From positions 21,052-85,051 of the forward strand of contig JASGKO010000017.1 in the NCBI GenBank assembly GCA_049840595.1: a stretch of DNA of 64,000 bases, in the 5' to 3' direction. Numbering within the stretch: the first letter of the stretch is position 1; the number at the start of each line of letters is the position of its first letter. Shown one piece after another: positions 8,147 through 17,184 of this stretch. Origin of the DNA: JASGKO01 sp049840595. GTDB taxonomy: Bacteria > Verrucomicrobiota > Verrucomicrobiia > Chthoniobacterales > Chthoniobacteraceae. Both the position numbers and the translations under genes were made by a program. The notes beneath the pieces are model-generated. The model made no database searches and was not told the origin of the DNA. It was given only the letters and a program-made list of their open reading frames with translations.

Positions 8147-9103
8147 TTACTTGCGCCCTTCGATCAGTTCGGGATTTTCGATGAGGTGCCGCACGGTCGC
8201 GCGGATGCCTTCCTCGATGGAGATGCGCGCCGTCCAGCCGAGCGACTTCATGCGCGCGGTGTCGAGTTGCACAAAGGGGCTGTCACCCAGCCAGCCGCGT
8301 TCGCCGCCGGTGGTGACCAGTTTCACGTCCTTGAGCCCGAGCTCCGAAGTCACGATCGCCGCGAGATCGAGCACGTTCATGAAATCGTCGTGGCCGAGAT
8401 TGAAGACGCCTTTGTTGCCCTCGTAGCGGTCGAGCGCGGTGAAGACGCCGGCGACACCGTCGCGCACGTCGAGGTAGGATTTACGCTGCTTGCCGTCGCC
8501 CAGCACTTCGAGTTCCTGCGGGTTGGCGCGCAGCTTCTTCATGAAGTCATAAACCACGCCGTGGCTGTAGCGCGGCCCGATCCAGCTCACGAAACGGAAG
8601 GTCACCGAGCGAATGCCGAAATACTCCGCATAGGCCTGGATCATCGCCTCACCCGCCAGCTTGCTGGCCCCGTAGAGCGAGGTCTGCACCAGCGGGCAAT
8701 CTTCCGGCGTCGGGAAAATCTCCGGCTCGCCATACACGGTCGCACTGCTCGCGAAGGCGAGGGTTTTCACGCCGTTCTCGCGCATCGCATCCAGCACGTT
8801 CCAGGTCGCGATCGTGTTTTGCTCGAGGTCGATGCGCGTTTTGTGCGTGCCGCCGCGCACGTCGGCATTCGCCTGGAAATGGAACACCGTGTCGCAGCCT
8901 TCCATCGCCGCTTTGAGCGCGTCTTTGTCCAATACATCCGCCTTCACCAGTCGGAATTTTGGATTCGCCAGATGTGCGCCGACGTTGGTTTCAAAGCCGG
9001 TGCACAGGTTGTCGTACACGGTCACGTCCGCCCCGCGTTCGATGAGATGATCGACGATATGGCTGCCGATGAAACCGGCGCCGCCAGTGACGAGCGCCTT
9101 CAT
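8147..9103 (-). CDS. NAD-dependent epimerase/dehydratase (UDP-glucose 4-epimerase-like)
   Basis: This is a 318-residue extended SDR protein with GGAGFIGSH (7-15) for NAD binding, the SSATVYG active-site serine region (119-125), and catalytic Tyr144/Lys148 in YGASK. The overall pattern (ANADVRGG, RFVSWIGPRYSHGVV, GDGKQRKSYLDVRD) is that of nucleotide-sugar 4-epimerases or dehydratases acting on UDP- or GDP-sugars. It overlaps gmhA by 4 bp (ATGA) and lies 3 bp from the hddC-gmhB fusion, so its substrate may well be GDP-heptose, although UDP-sugars are equally possible by sequence. Confidence 0.85.
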   Translation of the reverse strand: MKALVTGGAGFIGSHIVDHLIERGADVTVYDNLCTGFETNVGAHLANPKFRLVKADVLDKDALKAAMEGCDTVFHFQANADVRGGTHKTRIDLEQNTIATWNVLDAMRENGVKTLAFASSATVYGEPEIFPTPEDCPLVQTSLYGASKLAGEAMIQAYAEYFGIRSVTFRFVSWIGPRYSHGVVYDFMKKLRANPQELEVLGDGKQRKSYLDVRDGVAGVFTALDRYEGNKGVFNLGHDDFMNVLDLAAIVTSELGLKDVKLVTTGGERGWLGDSPFVQLDTARMKSLGWTARISIEEGIRATVRHLIENPELIEGRK

Positions 9104-9690
9104 TGCGCAGCCCCTTCCTGCGAGTGGATGTAGTCGCGCATGTATTCCACCAGCATGTGGTTGAGGATGAGATGCGCATCCTCGATCGTGCCGTAATCGG
9201 TGCCTTCGAGGTGCAGGACGATATCGGAGATTTCCTTGAGCTTGCCGCCCTTGAAGCCGAGCAGCGAAATGGTCTTTACGCCCTTGTCCTTCGCGAATTG
9301 CACGGCCTTCACCACGTTCGGCGAGTTGCCGCTGGCGGAGATGGAAATCACCAGATCGCCCGGGCGGATGATGGTGCGGAGCTGCTCGACGAAGACCTCT
9401 TCGTAGCCGAAGTCATTCGCGATCGCGGAGAACCACGCCATGTTGTCGGTAAGGCTCACCACGCGCAACCGGCGATGCGCCGGCGAGAGCGTGCCCTTGC
9501 TCAAATCGCAGGACATGTGCGAGGCGGTCGAGGCGCTGCCGCCGTTGCCGACCACGTAGATATTCGCGTCGTCCTTGTAGGCGCGCACGAGTTCCGCCGC
9601 AATGGTTTCGAGCACGGCCGGCTCCATTTGCGCCAGGAGGGTTTGCAGCCGCTGGAGGTATTCGGCCGCGTGTGAGGAGAAGGTTTTCAT
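9100..9690 (-). CDS. gmhA: Sedoheptulose-7-phosphate isomerase (phosphoheptose isomerase)
   Basis: This 196-residue SIS-domain protein has the expected length for GmhA. GNGGSASTASHMSCDLSKG (49-66) is the phosphosugar-binding segment with the HMSCDLSKG family signature. SISASGNSPNV (116-126) is the second SIS loop, and EDAHLILNHM (170-179) holds conserved acidic/histidine residues near the active site. GmhA converts sedoheptulose 7-phosphate to D-glycero-D-manno-heptose 7-phosphate, the first step of ADP- and GDP-heptose synthesis. The start lies 6 bp downstream of the hddA stop, and the end overlaps the epimerase by 4 bp. Confidence 0.92.
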   Translation of the reverse strand: MKTFSSHAAEYLQRLQTLLAQMEPAVLETIAAELVRAYKDDANIYVVGNGGSASTASHMSCDLSKGTLSPAHRRLRVVSLTDNMAWFSAIANDFGYEEVFVEQLRTIIRPGDLVISISASGNSPNVVKAVQFAKDKGVKTISLLGFKGGKLKEISDIVLHLEGTDYGTIEDAHLILNHMLVEYMRDYIHSQEGAAQ

Positions 9691-9696
9691 AAAGGT

Positions 9697-10683
9697 TTAG
9701 TCTTCGACAAAAATGATGCGGGTTCCCTGGGAATCAAAGGCGAATGGCACGGAGCGCAAGTCGGGAAGCGCCGCCTTGAGCGCTTCCTGCTTGTCCTCGT
9801 GGCAGTAGAACAGGAAGAAGCCCCCGCCCCCCGCGCCGAGCAGCTTGCCGCCCAGCGCCCCGGCCGAACGGGCCGCGGCATAAATCGCGTCGAACTGCGG
9901 TGAAGTGATGCCCGAGGCCAGCTCGCGCTTGAGCTGCCAGCCCGCGTCGAGCAGGTGACCCATTGCGTCGAGATCGCCTGCCGCCAGTGCGTGGCGCAGC
10001 GTGTCGGCCTGGTCGCGCATCGTCACCAGCGCGGAAAATTTGCGTTCGTCGCTCACCGTGTTCGCCTTCTGCTCGGACAGGATCGAGGACGCCTTGCGGG
10101 TGACGCCGGTGTAGAACATGCACAGCCGGGACGCGAGGGTCTTCTTCGCGCCGCGCGGCATGATCACGGGCTCCACATCCACCGAGCCGTCGGCATTGAA
10201 GCGGATGTAATTGAGCCCGCCATAAGCCGCCGCATACTGGTCCTGCTTGCCGATCGGCTCCAGCAGCTTTTCAATCTCCACCTCGCACGCTCCGGCCCCG
10301 CAGGTTTCCTTCGACGGCAGTTTCCCCTGCAACGCCAGCAGCGCATGAATCAAGCCCACGCTGAAAGCGCTGGAGCTCCCCAACCCGCTGCCCGAGGACG
10401 GAATATCCGCAAAGCTCGTAACCTCGATAAAATCCTTCAGCTCCGTCCAGCGAATGCACTCGCGAATGAGTGGGTGCTTGATCTCCTCCACCGAGTCCGC
10501 GATCTCGGACGCGGAGTATTTGAGCAGAAACTTGTTCTCGAAATACCGGTGGATCGCGAGATAGACGAACTTGTCGATCGAAGTGCTGAGCACGGCGCCA
10601 TAGCCGGCCTTTTCGTAGAAAGCGGCGAGGTCCGTGCCGCCCCCACAGAAGCTGATGCGAAGGGGAGTCTTGGTGATGATCAT
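9697..10683 (-). CDS. hddA: D-glycero-alpha-D-manno-heptose-7-phosphate kinase
   Basis: This 328-residue GHMP-superfamily kinase begins with TKTPLRISFCGGGTDL, which is diagnostic of HddA-type heptose kinases. The ATP-binding GHMP motif SSGSGLGSSSAF lies at 96-107, and the C-terminal Gly-rich motif KLLGAGGGGFFLF at about 283-295. The enzyme phosphorylates heptose 7-phosphate at C1, yielding the alpha-1,7-bisphosphate for the GmhB domain. It overlaps the upstream glycosyltransferase by 4 bp. Its presence, rather than HldE, indicates the GDP-linked branch of heptose biosynthesis. Confidence 0.92.
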   Translation of the reverse strand: MIITKTPLRISFCGGGTDLAAFYEKAGYGAVLSTSIDKFVYLAIHRYFENKFLLKYSASEIADSVEEIKHPLIRECIRWTELKDFIEVTSFADIPSSGSGLGSSSAFSVGLIHALLALQGKLPSKETCGAGACEVEIEKLLEPIGKQDQYAAAYGGLNYIRFNADGSVDVEPVIMPRGAKKTLASRLCMFYTGVTRKASSILSEQKANTVSDERKFSALVTMRDQADTLRHALAAGDLDAMGHLLDAGWQLKRELASGITSPQFDAIYAAARSAGALGGKLLGAGGGGFFLFYCHEDKQEALKAALPDLRSVPFAFDSQGTRIIFVED

Positions 10684-11825
10684 GACGCGGAAGATTGGCG
10701 AAGCAGGGGCATGATGACCTCCATGCGTTCGCGGGTAAGTTTGTCGAAATTGAAGTCCGCCGCCCGGCGCAGCCCTTTGGCAATCATGTCGGTGCGGGCC
10801 GTCTCGTTGGTCAGCGCATCCTGCAGGGCGGAGGTCGCGGCGGCTTCGTTGCTGAAATCCACCACCCAGGCCGCGCCTTGCGTGACCTCACGCATGACGG
10901 GAATATCGTTCACCACGCACGGGGTGCCGCAGGCCATCGCCTCGGCCACGCTGCGGCCAAAGGTTTCCTCGCGGCTCGGCATTACATGGAGCCGGGCATG
11001 GCGCAGGAGCGGGGTGATCCATTCATCGGCCACCCAACCCGGAAAAATCACCTGCTCGCCCACGCCCAGTTGCGTGGCGAGTTCCTTCGTCTTCGCCTTC
11101 TGCCCGTCCCAGTCGCCGCCGACGAACACGATCGGATATTTCTCGCGCAAGCTGGCGGGCAGCTTTGCATAGGCGCGCACGAACAGATCGGGCTGCTTGT
11201 AGGGATAGAGATTCGACAGCCACACGATATAATCGCGCGGAATCTTCAACGCGGCGATCAGCTCGTCCTTCTCCTCGGGACGGCATCCCGGCTGGAACGC
11301 GGCGTGGTCGATGCCCTCGTAGCTCTGGATGAGCTTCGACTTCACATGCGGAGCCGCGCCCAAAATTTGCGAGACGGCGAACTGGGAATTGGTGATCACC
11401 AGCTTCGCCCGGCGCAACCCGTTTTCAACGGCCCAACGGCGGTAAAAACTGCGCAGCGAGTCCATCTGGTTCGAGCGATCCAGATGGTGCAAGGTGAGCA
11501 GATGCATCACGGTGGGAATCGACTGCACGAACGGTACGAAGCCGATGGTAAAGAGCAGGTCCGCGCCCAGCCGCTTCGCATGCGGGGAAACCTTGAAGTG
11601 GTCCGCCGCGAGTCGCGCCTTGAGCTGATTGTTCCCCCGGTAATCACGCACCAGGGTGAGTCGCGGGTGCTCCAGATCGAACTGGTGCTCCGGGCCGAGG
11701 AAAACGATCCATTTCAACGATTCATCATCGCGCAAGGAGCGCGCGACAAACTCGCGGAACAGGGAATTCAGCCCCGTCAGCTTTAGGGGATTCTCGCAAA
11801 GTAAACTAAGGGCAAACGTGGCCAT
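10680..11825 (-). CDS. GT4-like glycosyltransferase
   Basis: This GT-B-fold glycosyltransferase has about 381 residues from the chosen start (MATFALSLLCENPLK); the frame extends to 11876, but upstream residues are not conserved-looking. Its C-terminal half has the family-1/4 layout: YIVWLSNLYPYKQPDLF, YPIVFVGGDWDG, VIFPGWV, and the nucleotide-sugar E-x7-E type block PSREETFGRSVAEAMACGTP. The protein overlaps hddA by 4 bp, making it part of the heptose operon. It probably transfers a sugar, perhaps the heptose, onto the growing glycan (inference). Confidence 0.88.
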   Translation of the reverse strand: MATFALSLLCENPLKLTGLNSLFREFVARSLRDDESLKWIVFLGPEHQFDLEHPRLTLVRDYRGNNQLKARLAADHFKVSPHAKRLGADLLFTIGFVPFVQSIPTVMHLLTLHHLDRSNQMDSLRSFYRRWAVENGLRRAKLVITNSQFAVSQILGAAPHVKSKLIQSYEGIDHAAFQPGCRPEEKDELIAALKIPRDYIVWLSNLYPYKQPDLFVRAYAKLPASLREKYPIVFVGGDWDGQKAKTKELATQLGVGEQVIFPGWVADEWITPLLRHARLHVMPSREETFGRSVAEAMACGTPCVVNDIPVMREVTQGAAWVVDFSNEAAATSALQDALTNETARTDMIAKGLRRAADFNFDKLTRERMEVIMPLLRQSSAS

Positions 11826-11900
11826 CGAAGGAAAAAAAGGGTTTATCTTGCTAGCCCTCGCATGAGAGAGCGTCAAGGGAGAGCGCGTTACGATTGGGCA

Positions 11901-12977
11901 TCATAGGCAGGAAGGGACGGCGGGATCGCCATCCAGTTGCGTTGCGGGAGCCAGCTTTTCCACCGGCCACCGGGCCAGCCATTCCCGGCAACGTGCTTCC
12001 ACGGTTTCGACCGGCCAGGCCTTCATGCAGGCCATGGGGTTCTCCTGGTTCAGGCAATGCTCCACCGAATGATTCTCGGAGTCACAGGGCAGGCACGGCA
12101 GCGAGGTCTCCCGCAGGATCAAATTCCGCTCCGGATACCAGATCGGGTCCCAGACTTGATGCGACGGTCCGTTGATCACCACCACCGGACAGCCGAGGGC
12201 CACCGCCAGATTCATCGGCCCGGAGTTGTTGCCCACCAACAGGTTAGCCGTCGCCAGCAGTTGCAAAAACGATTCCAGCGAAGTCGGCTTCACCCGCTGC
12301 ACCTCTGTCTTCAACTCCTTCTCCTCCGGCCAGTCCTGGGTCACCCAGATGACTTCGTGATCTGCGGAGAGCCGGTTGGCCAGCGCGACAAACCGCTCGG
12401 GAAACCACCGCTTGTACGCAAGGCTGGCTCCCGCATGGATAATTACCCGCCCCTCAACCCGGCGAATCGGGCCACTGAGGTGCTCCAGATTGGGCGGCGG
12501 CACTTCCTCCGGCCAGTTCTTGATCCCATACGCTTCGCAGAGTTTTGCGGCCAGCAGCCAGTTCACTTTTCCGGCAGGCGTATTCGGGGGGATGGTCATT
12601 TCGTGAGTCAAAGCCCCCTTCACTTTGATGTAGGACCGCATCTCCCCCACCCGCACTTTTCCTCCCAACAACAGGGCGAGCAAAAAGGCGACGTTCCCCT
12701 GGTCGTTGGCCACAAAAGTCGCATCCGCATGAACCCGCCGGGCCTTTTGCAGATAGGGCAGCATTTTCCAAGGACGCTTCCAGGCCTTGTTGAACTCGGC
12801 GGTGGGAATCGCCACGATCTGCTCGGCTGGCAAATCCGCCGCATAGAGCGCGGCCGCCACTGGACTGGTGAACACCGTTATTTTCCAATCCGGCACCAGC
12901 TTGCGCAGCGTCTGCACGATAGGTAAAAATATTACGTTGTCACCGAGCTGGTTGACTTTGAGGATCAGCAGATTCAC
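11901..12977 (-). CDS. GT9-family glycosyltransferase (heptosyltransferase-like)
   Basis: This 358-residue GT-B protein has the ADP-heptose:LPS heptosyltransferase (GT9) pattern. The N-terminus MNLLILKVNQLGDNVIFLPIV is the classical GxGD-type opening of the family, VIIHAGASLAYKRWFPERF is the central donor-site motif, and LLVGNNSGPMNLAVALGCPVV is the C-terminal signature. Cysteines near residues 290-320 (LPCLPCDS and two more) recur in some GT9 proteins. It heads the minus-strand heptose run, 75 bp upstream of the GT4 gene. Heptose as donor is suggested by the neighbouring GDP-heptose genes. Confidence 0.9.
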   Translation of the reverse strand: MNLLILKVNQLGDNVIFLPIVQTLRKLVPDWKITVFTSPVAAALYAADLPAEQIVAIPTAEFNKAWKRPWKMLPYLQKARRVHADATFVANDQGNVAFLLALLLGGKVRVGEMRSYIKVKGALTHEMTIPPNTPAGKVNWLLAAKLCEAYGIKNWPEEVPPPNLEHLSGPIRRVEGRVIIHAGASLAYKRWFPERFVALANRLSADHEVIWVTQDWPEEKELKTEVQRVKPTSLESFLQLLATANLLVGNNSGPMNLAVALGCPVVVINGPSHQVWDPIWYPERNLILRETSLPCLPCDSENHSVEHCLNQENPMACMKAWPVETVEARCREWLARWPVEKLAPATQLDGDPAVPSCL

Positions 12978-13111
12978 TGGGAATTAGAAAAGGATCGTTT
13001 CACCACTATCTGCGGCAACCCGCTCTTGGAAAGCAAAATAACCCGTCTTTTCTCTGTAACGAGAAAGACGCTTGGATTCTTTACCCAATCCGTCATCTTG
13101 GCAGTTCCGCC

Positions 13112-15487
13112 ATGCCAGTCTCACCTAATCCAGCCAGCTTTGAGAAACCTTCGCTGCTGATCGTTAGCCATACCTATCTTGCGACCGAAAATCGGAAGAA
13201 AATCGCGGCGATGGCGGAGCATTTCGAAGTGACCTGCGCTGCCCCCGGTGAAATTAAGACCCCTCTGGGCAAACTGGGGAACGAGCATCATGGGCAAGAC
13301 CCGCGCTATACCATGCACTTCATGGAAACGGTGGGGGACCCCATCCACACCACCCGCTACTTTCTCAAAGGGCTGAAGGACATTATGCGCCAGAAGCGTT
13401 TCGACGTGGTGCTGGCCGAGGTCGAGCCGTGGTCCTACCTGCGCTGGCAGGCCTGGTGGCTGAAGCGCCGCTTTCTGCCGGAGGCGCTCTTTGGCGAGTT
13501 CACCTGGGAAAATATCGAGCGCAGCGGGATGAAAGGGCGCATCGTGAGCCTTTTTTACCAGGCCGCGGCCGCCACGAATGACTTTCTGATCGCCGGTAAT
13601 GGGGAAGCCTCCGCCATTTTCCAAAAGTACGGGATGCAGCCCCGCTCGATCCTGGTCGCCCCCCAGTTGGGGGTGGATGAGACGTCCTTTACGGAAACCA
13701 GCACCGCTTTGAAAGAAAAGCTGCGGGCAGAAACCGGCCTGCCCAAGGAAGCGTTTCTCATCGGATTTTGCGGACGATTTGAAGCCTACAAGGGCTTGCT
13801 TGATCTCATTGCCGCGGCGGAGCTCGTCCGCGCGCAAAAGCCGGAGCAGGATGTGCATCTGGTCTTCCTCGGCAACGGGCCCTTGCGCCCGGAAATCGAG
13901 CAGGCCAGCCGGGAAAAGCCGTGGATTCACCTGCTCCCACCCCGTCCCCACTCCGAAATTGCGACCTACCTGCAATCCCTCGACCTGCTCGCCCTGCCCA
14001 GCCGGGAGATTCACGATGCCGATAACTGCTGGAAGGAACAATTCGGCCACGTGCTCATCGAGGCCATGTCCTGCGGCGTGCCGGTGGTCGGCTCAGATAG
14101 CGGCGCGATTCCCGAGGTCATCGGCGATTCCCGGATGATCCATCGGGAAGGAAATCCGGATAGCCTCGCCGAGTGCCTGCTCTCGTTGCTCAAAAACCCT
14201 GGCCTCCTGGCCGAAGTCACCGCCGGTCTGCGCGCCCGGGTGCTGGAGCATTATACGAACTCCCAACTGGCGGCCAAGTGGAGCCGCTTCATGCAGCACC
14301 GCGTTCAGGCCGAGAAAAAATCAATTCTCTGGGTGGACCCTCATTTTTCCCTGAAGAGCCCCTCGATGAAGCACCTCATCTATTCCATCCCCAAGCTGCT
14401 TGAGGCGGGATGGGATCTGCGCGCCTGGTGCCTGGAGGCCGATGCGGAGATTGCCGGGGTTTCCATTACGAAGCTCAAGCGCCTGCGGATTCCGGAACCG
14501 CTGATGTTGTTCTGGTTCTTTTTCGTCTCCCACTTTCACGGAGCAATCCATCGCCTGCTCAAGGGACGCAAACCCGCCACCATTTCCCACACGAATGGCG
14601 GCCTGTATCTCTGGGCCGAAATTGTCAGCTTCCACTTCTTCAACAAGCTGTGGCTGCGACGCCAGATGGAATTGGGCTTTGCCAACTGGAAGGAATTTGC
14701 CTCGTTCTGCCTGCACTTTTCCGGGCGGTTTTTCGACTATTGCCAGTTGCACCATTCACGATGCCGACTCCTGCTCCCTGTCTCGGACTCGATCGGAGAA
14801 GCCTTGCAGGATGACTGCAACCACCGAATCAAGAGCATCGTCTTGCCCAATGCCTACGATGAAGCCCGCTTCCATCCCGGCGTGCGCCACGAATGGCGGG
14901 CTCCGATGCGACAGAAACTCGGTTTTTCGGATGATCAAGTCGTCTTCACCTTCACCAGCCAGGGACATTACCGCCGAAAAGGCTTCTGGCTGGCTGCGGA
15001 GGCCCTGCACTTGATCCGACAGAACCCGACCCGGCGCACCATTCGGTTCCTGGTGATTGGAGGAAAACCCGAAACCCTCGCCACCTTGCAGGCGGAACTC
15101 GACCAACGCTTTGCCGACTGGCGCGAGTGGATCGTCTTCGTGGGCTCGCAGCCGCAAGTGGAGCATTACCTGGCCGCAGCCGACGCCTTCCTCTTCCCCT
15201 CTTATTTTGAAGCGTTCTGCCTGGCGGAAATCGAAGCCTCCGCGCTCGGTCTCCCTTTGTTGCTCACCCCCCACCATGGCACCGAGATGATCTTGAAGCC
15301 GGGGGTGAATGGCCTGCTCCTCGATTACGACGCAGCCGCGATGGCGCGAACGCTGGAGCTTTTCCTCAAGGAGGGGATGCCGCCTTTTGTCCCCGGAGGC
15401 GGTCGCGCCCTCACCCGGGGCCAGTATGCCGGGCAAATCTGCGATATCTATCAGCGGTTCATCGCCGAACCGAGCGGCGACAGTTAG
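13112..15487 (+). CDS. Double-domain GT4 glycosyltransferase
   Basis: This 791-residue protein contains two complete GT-B glycosyltransferase units in tandem. The first (about 10-395) has ILVAPQLGVDETSF, GFCGRFEAYKGLLDLI, and the donor-site block EQFGHVLIEAMSCGVPVVGS. The second (about 405-785) has IVLPNAYDEARFHPG, FTFTSQGHYRRKGFW and FLFPSYFEAFCLAEIEASALGLPLL. A two-enzyme fusion suggests sequential addition of two sugars to one glycan. It is transcribed divergently from the GT9/heptose operon (134 bp apart), and its stop overlaps the end of the convergent membrane protein by 4 bp. Confidence 0.88.
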   Translation: MPVSPNPASFEKPSLLIVSHTYLATENRKKIAAMAEHFEVTCAAPGEIKTPLGKLGNEHHGQDPRYTMHFMETVGDPIHTTRYFLKGLKDIMRQKRFDVVLAEVEPWSYLRWQAWWLKRRFLPEALFGEFTWENIERSGMKGRIVSLFYQAAAATNDFLIAGNGEASAIFQKYGMQPRSILVAPQLGVDETSFTETSTALKEKLRAETGLPKEAFLIGFCGRFEAYKGLLDLIAAAELVRAQKPEQDVHLVFLGNGPLRPEIEQASREKPWIHLLPPRPHSEIATYLQSLDLLALPSREIHDADNCWKEQFGHVLIEAMSCGVPVVGSDSGAIPEVIGDSRMIHREGNPDSLAECLLSLLKNPGLLAEVTAGLRARVLEHYTNSQLAAKWSRFMQHRVQAEKKSILWVDPHFSLKSPSMKHLIYSIPKLLEAGWDLRAWCLEADAEIAGVSITKLKRLRIPEPLMLFWFFFVSHFHGAIHRLLKGRKPATISHTNGGLYLWAEIVSFHFFNKLWLRRQMELGFANWKEFASFCLHFSGRFFDYCQLHHSRCRLLLPVSDSIGEALQDDCNHRIKSIVLPNAYDEARFHPGVRHEWRAPMRQKLGFSDDQVVFTFTSQGHYRRKGFWLAAEALHLIRQNPTRRTIRFLVIGGKPETLATLQAELDQRFADWREWIVFVGSQPQVEHYLAAADAFLFPSYFEAFCLAEIEASALGLPLLLTPHHGTEMILKPGVNGLLLDYDAAAMARTLELFLKEGMPPFVPGGGRALTRGQYAGQICDIYQRFIAEPSGDS

Positions 15488-17037
15488 GCCACCGGTTTGA
15501 CTATCGTCGGTCGTTTCGTCCGCCGACGACGCAGGGCTGGAGGCTGCTTTTGAACCACCTCCAACGGCGGATTTTCATCCTCCGTTTTCTTCAAGAGAAG
15601 CATCGCCAGCGATCCGGCGAAAAGCCAGAAGTAGAGATTATCCGGAAAGGCGACCATAAAACCGGCCCCGGCCAGTACCGGCACGGCGATACAGCCATAC
15701 ATCAGGGCGATCATAATCATCAAAAGACTCCGCCGATCGCCCTGCGGCATCCGCAAAAGACGGCCATGCGCAAAACTCAACGCCTTGTAACAAATGAAGA
15801 TAATGATCCCCATCGGGATGAAGCCGATGTAAATGAGCATGCTGGAAAACATGTCGTGGTTGTACACCAGTTCCGAGTTCAGTTCATTGGACGAAAGTCC
15901 AAAGGGGCTCCACATCGCGGTGCTGTGCGTGAGGTTGATATACCCCTTCAATCGTTCGGCATAAGTGCCCATCCGCAGCGCCTGCCAGGAGAAATCCGAA
16001 TTGGCGTACTGCCCAAGGTCGATATCCCCGAGGTGGTCCAAAAGAAATGGCGATAACAGCACCAGCAGCACAAAGGCCCCAATCGTGACGCCATAGAAGA
16101 TCTTGGTTCGGGTCTTGGTCTCGAAAAAATACAAGGCCGCGAGGCCAATCATCCAGACCACGCTTCCCGCACGGGATAGCGAGCAAATACAAGCCGCTAT
16201 AAAAAGCAGGAAAAGGAAGATGCATCTCACCTTCAGGGTGGCCGTTTGTGGCTGCCCCTCCTTGGCCCACATCGGCACGAGGGAGAGAATCGCCATCATG
16301 GCCGTCATACCAGCCAGCGACGTAGGCGAGTTGAGGGTGGAAAATGGCCGGGGGCGAACATCCAAAAGGATGTCGGCCGTCACTGTGAAGCCCGATTGCA
16401 GGTAGGCTATCTCGAAATCGTTGAGCCCAAAGATCTGCTGCCAGATGCCATAGACGGCAACTGGAATGTAAACGATCACCGCGAACCGGAAGAGCTTGGT
16501 CAACTCGCCCGGCTTGCTGAAGGTATTGGTAATCACCGGCAGCATGAAGGCGTAACAAGTTCCGTTAATCGTTTCCTTGATCGCCTCCGCATTCACGCCC
16601 ACATCACGCGCCGAGATGTAAAACCCCAACCCCACGGCCATGAACGCCGCAAAGATGGCCCCAACGTCCAGCCAGCTAAACCGCACCCGGTGAAAGGCAT
16701 ACCCGGTAAAAAGAGACAGAAACAACGCCCCCACCATCAACGGCGCAATGATCAGCACCATAGTGATATCCGTCAGGCTGAAATCGCCGAACATGATCAG
16801 GCACCGTTTCACAAAATCCAGGTACCCGCTCACCAGAACCAGGGTATACACCCCGCTCTTGGGCGAGATGACGCACACCGAAAAGGCAAATACCGAAACC
16901 AGCATGCAGGAAGCAGCGATCAGATTGATGTTCGAATTGAACAAAACCTCCGCCACAATCACGGAAATGATGACGCCGACGATAGAAACGATCAGGCGGA
17001 GGAGTTTTTGACTATTTTCGAGATTACGCCAATCCAT
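15484..17037 (-). CDS. O-antigen ligase/polymerase-like membrane protein (Wzy/WaaL type)
   Basis: The protein is polytopic, with about a dozen hydrophobic segments, and has 517 residues from the preferred ATG at 17037; the frame is open to 17076. The large extracytoplasmic loop between late helices (about 330-410), the LSRAG segment and the RPRPFSTLNSPTSLAGMTAMM stretch fit the O-antigen ligase/polymerase superfamily. These proteins polymerise or transfer undecaprenyl-linked glycans in the periplasm. A basic C-terminal tail (RRRRTKR) follows the last helix. Its place among glycosyltransferases supports this role. Ligase versus polymerase cannot be decided from sequence. Confidence 0.82.
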   Translation of the reverse strand: MDWRNLENSQKLLRLIVSIVGVIISVIVAEVLFNSNINLIAASCMLVSVFAFSVCVISPKSGVYTLVLVSGYLDFVKRCLIMFGDFSLTDITMVLIIAPLMVGALFLSLFTGYAFHRVRFSWLDVGAIFAAFMAVGLGFYISARDVGVNAEAIKETINGTCYAFMLPVITNTFSKPGELTKLFRFAVIVYIPVAVYGIWQQIFGLNDFEIAYLQSGFTVTADILLDVRPRPFSTLNSPTSLAGMTAMMAILSLVPMWAKEGQPQTATLKVRCIFLFLLFIAACICSLSRAGSVVWMIGLAALYFFETKTRTKIFYGVTIGAFVLLVLLSPFLLDHLGDIDLGQYANSDFSWQALRMGTYAERLKGYINLTHSTAMWSPFGLSSNELNSELVYNHDMFSSMLIYIGFIPMGIIIFICYKALSFAHGRLLRMPQGDRRSLLMIMIALMYGCIAVPVLAGAGFMVAFPDNLYFWLFAGSLAMLLLKKTEDENPPLEVVQKQPPALRRRRTKRPTIVKPVA

Positions 17038-17184
17038 GCGGGGCGAAACTCTCCTTGCGCGACGTGGCGGCGTCAAACGATTTGTCTGTGACAGAAGGGC
17101 GCGGATTCAACATCGCAGTGACATTCCCGTTTTGGCTTTGCCATTTGGGCCGCTTCCCTTTTTGCTTCTCCTGCGACCGCCACC

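Noticed and set aside
6884..9133. Very long plus-strand open frame (749 codons) opposite the heptose genes
   Set aside because: It lies antisense to hddC-gmhB and the epimerase, whose protein motifs are strong. High GC leaves long stop-free frames on the other strand.
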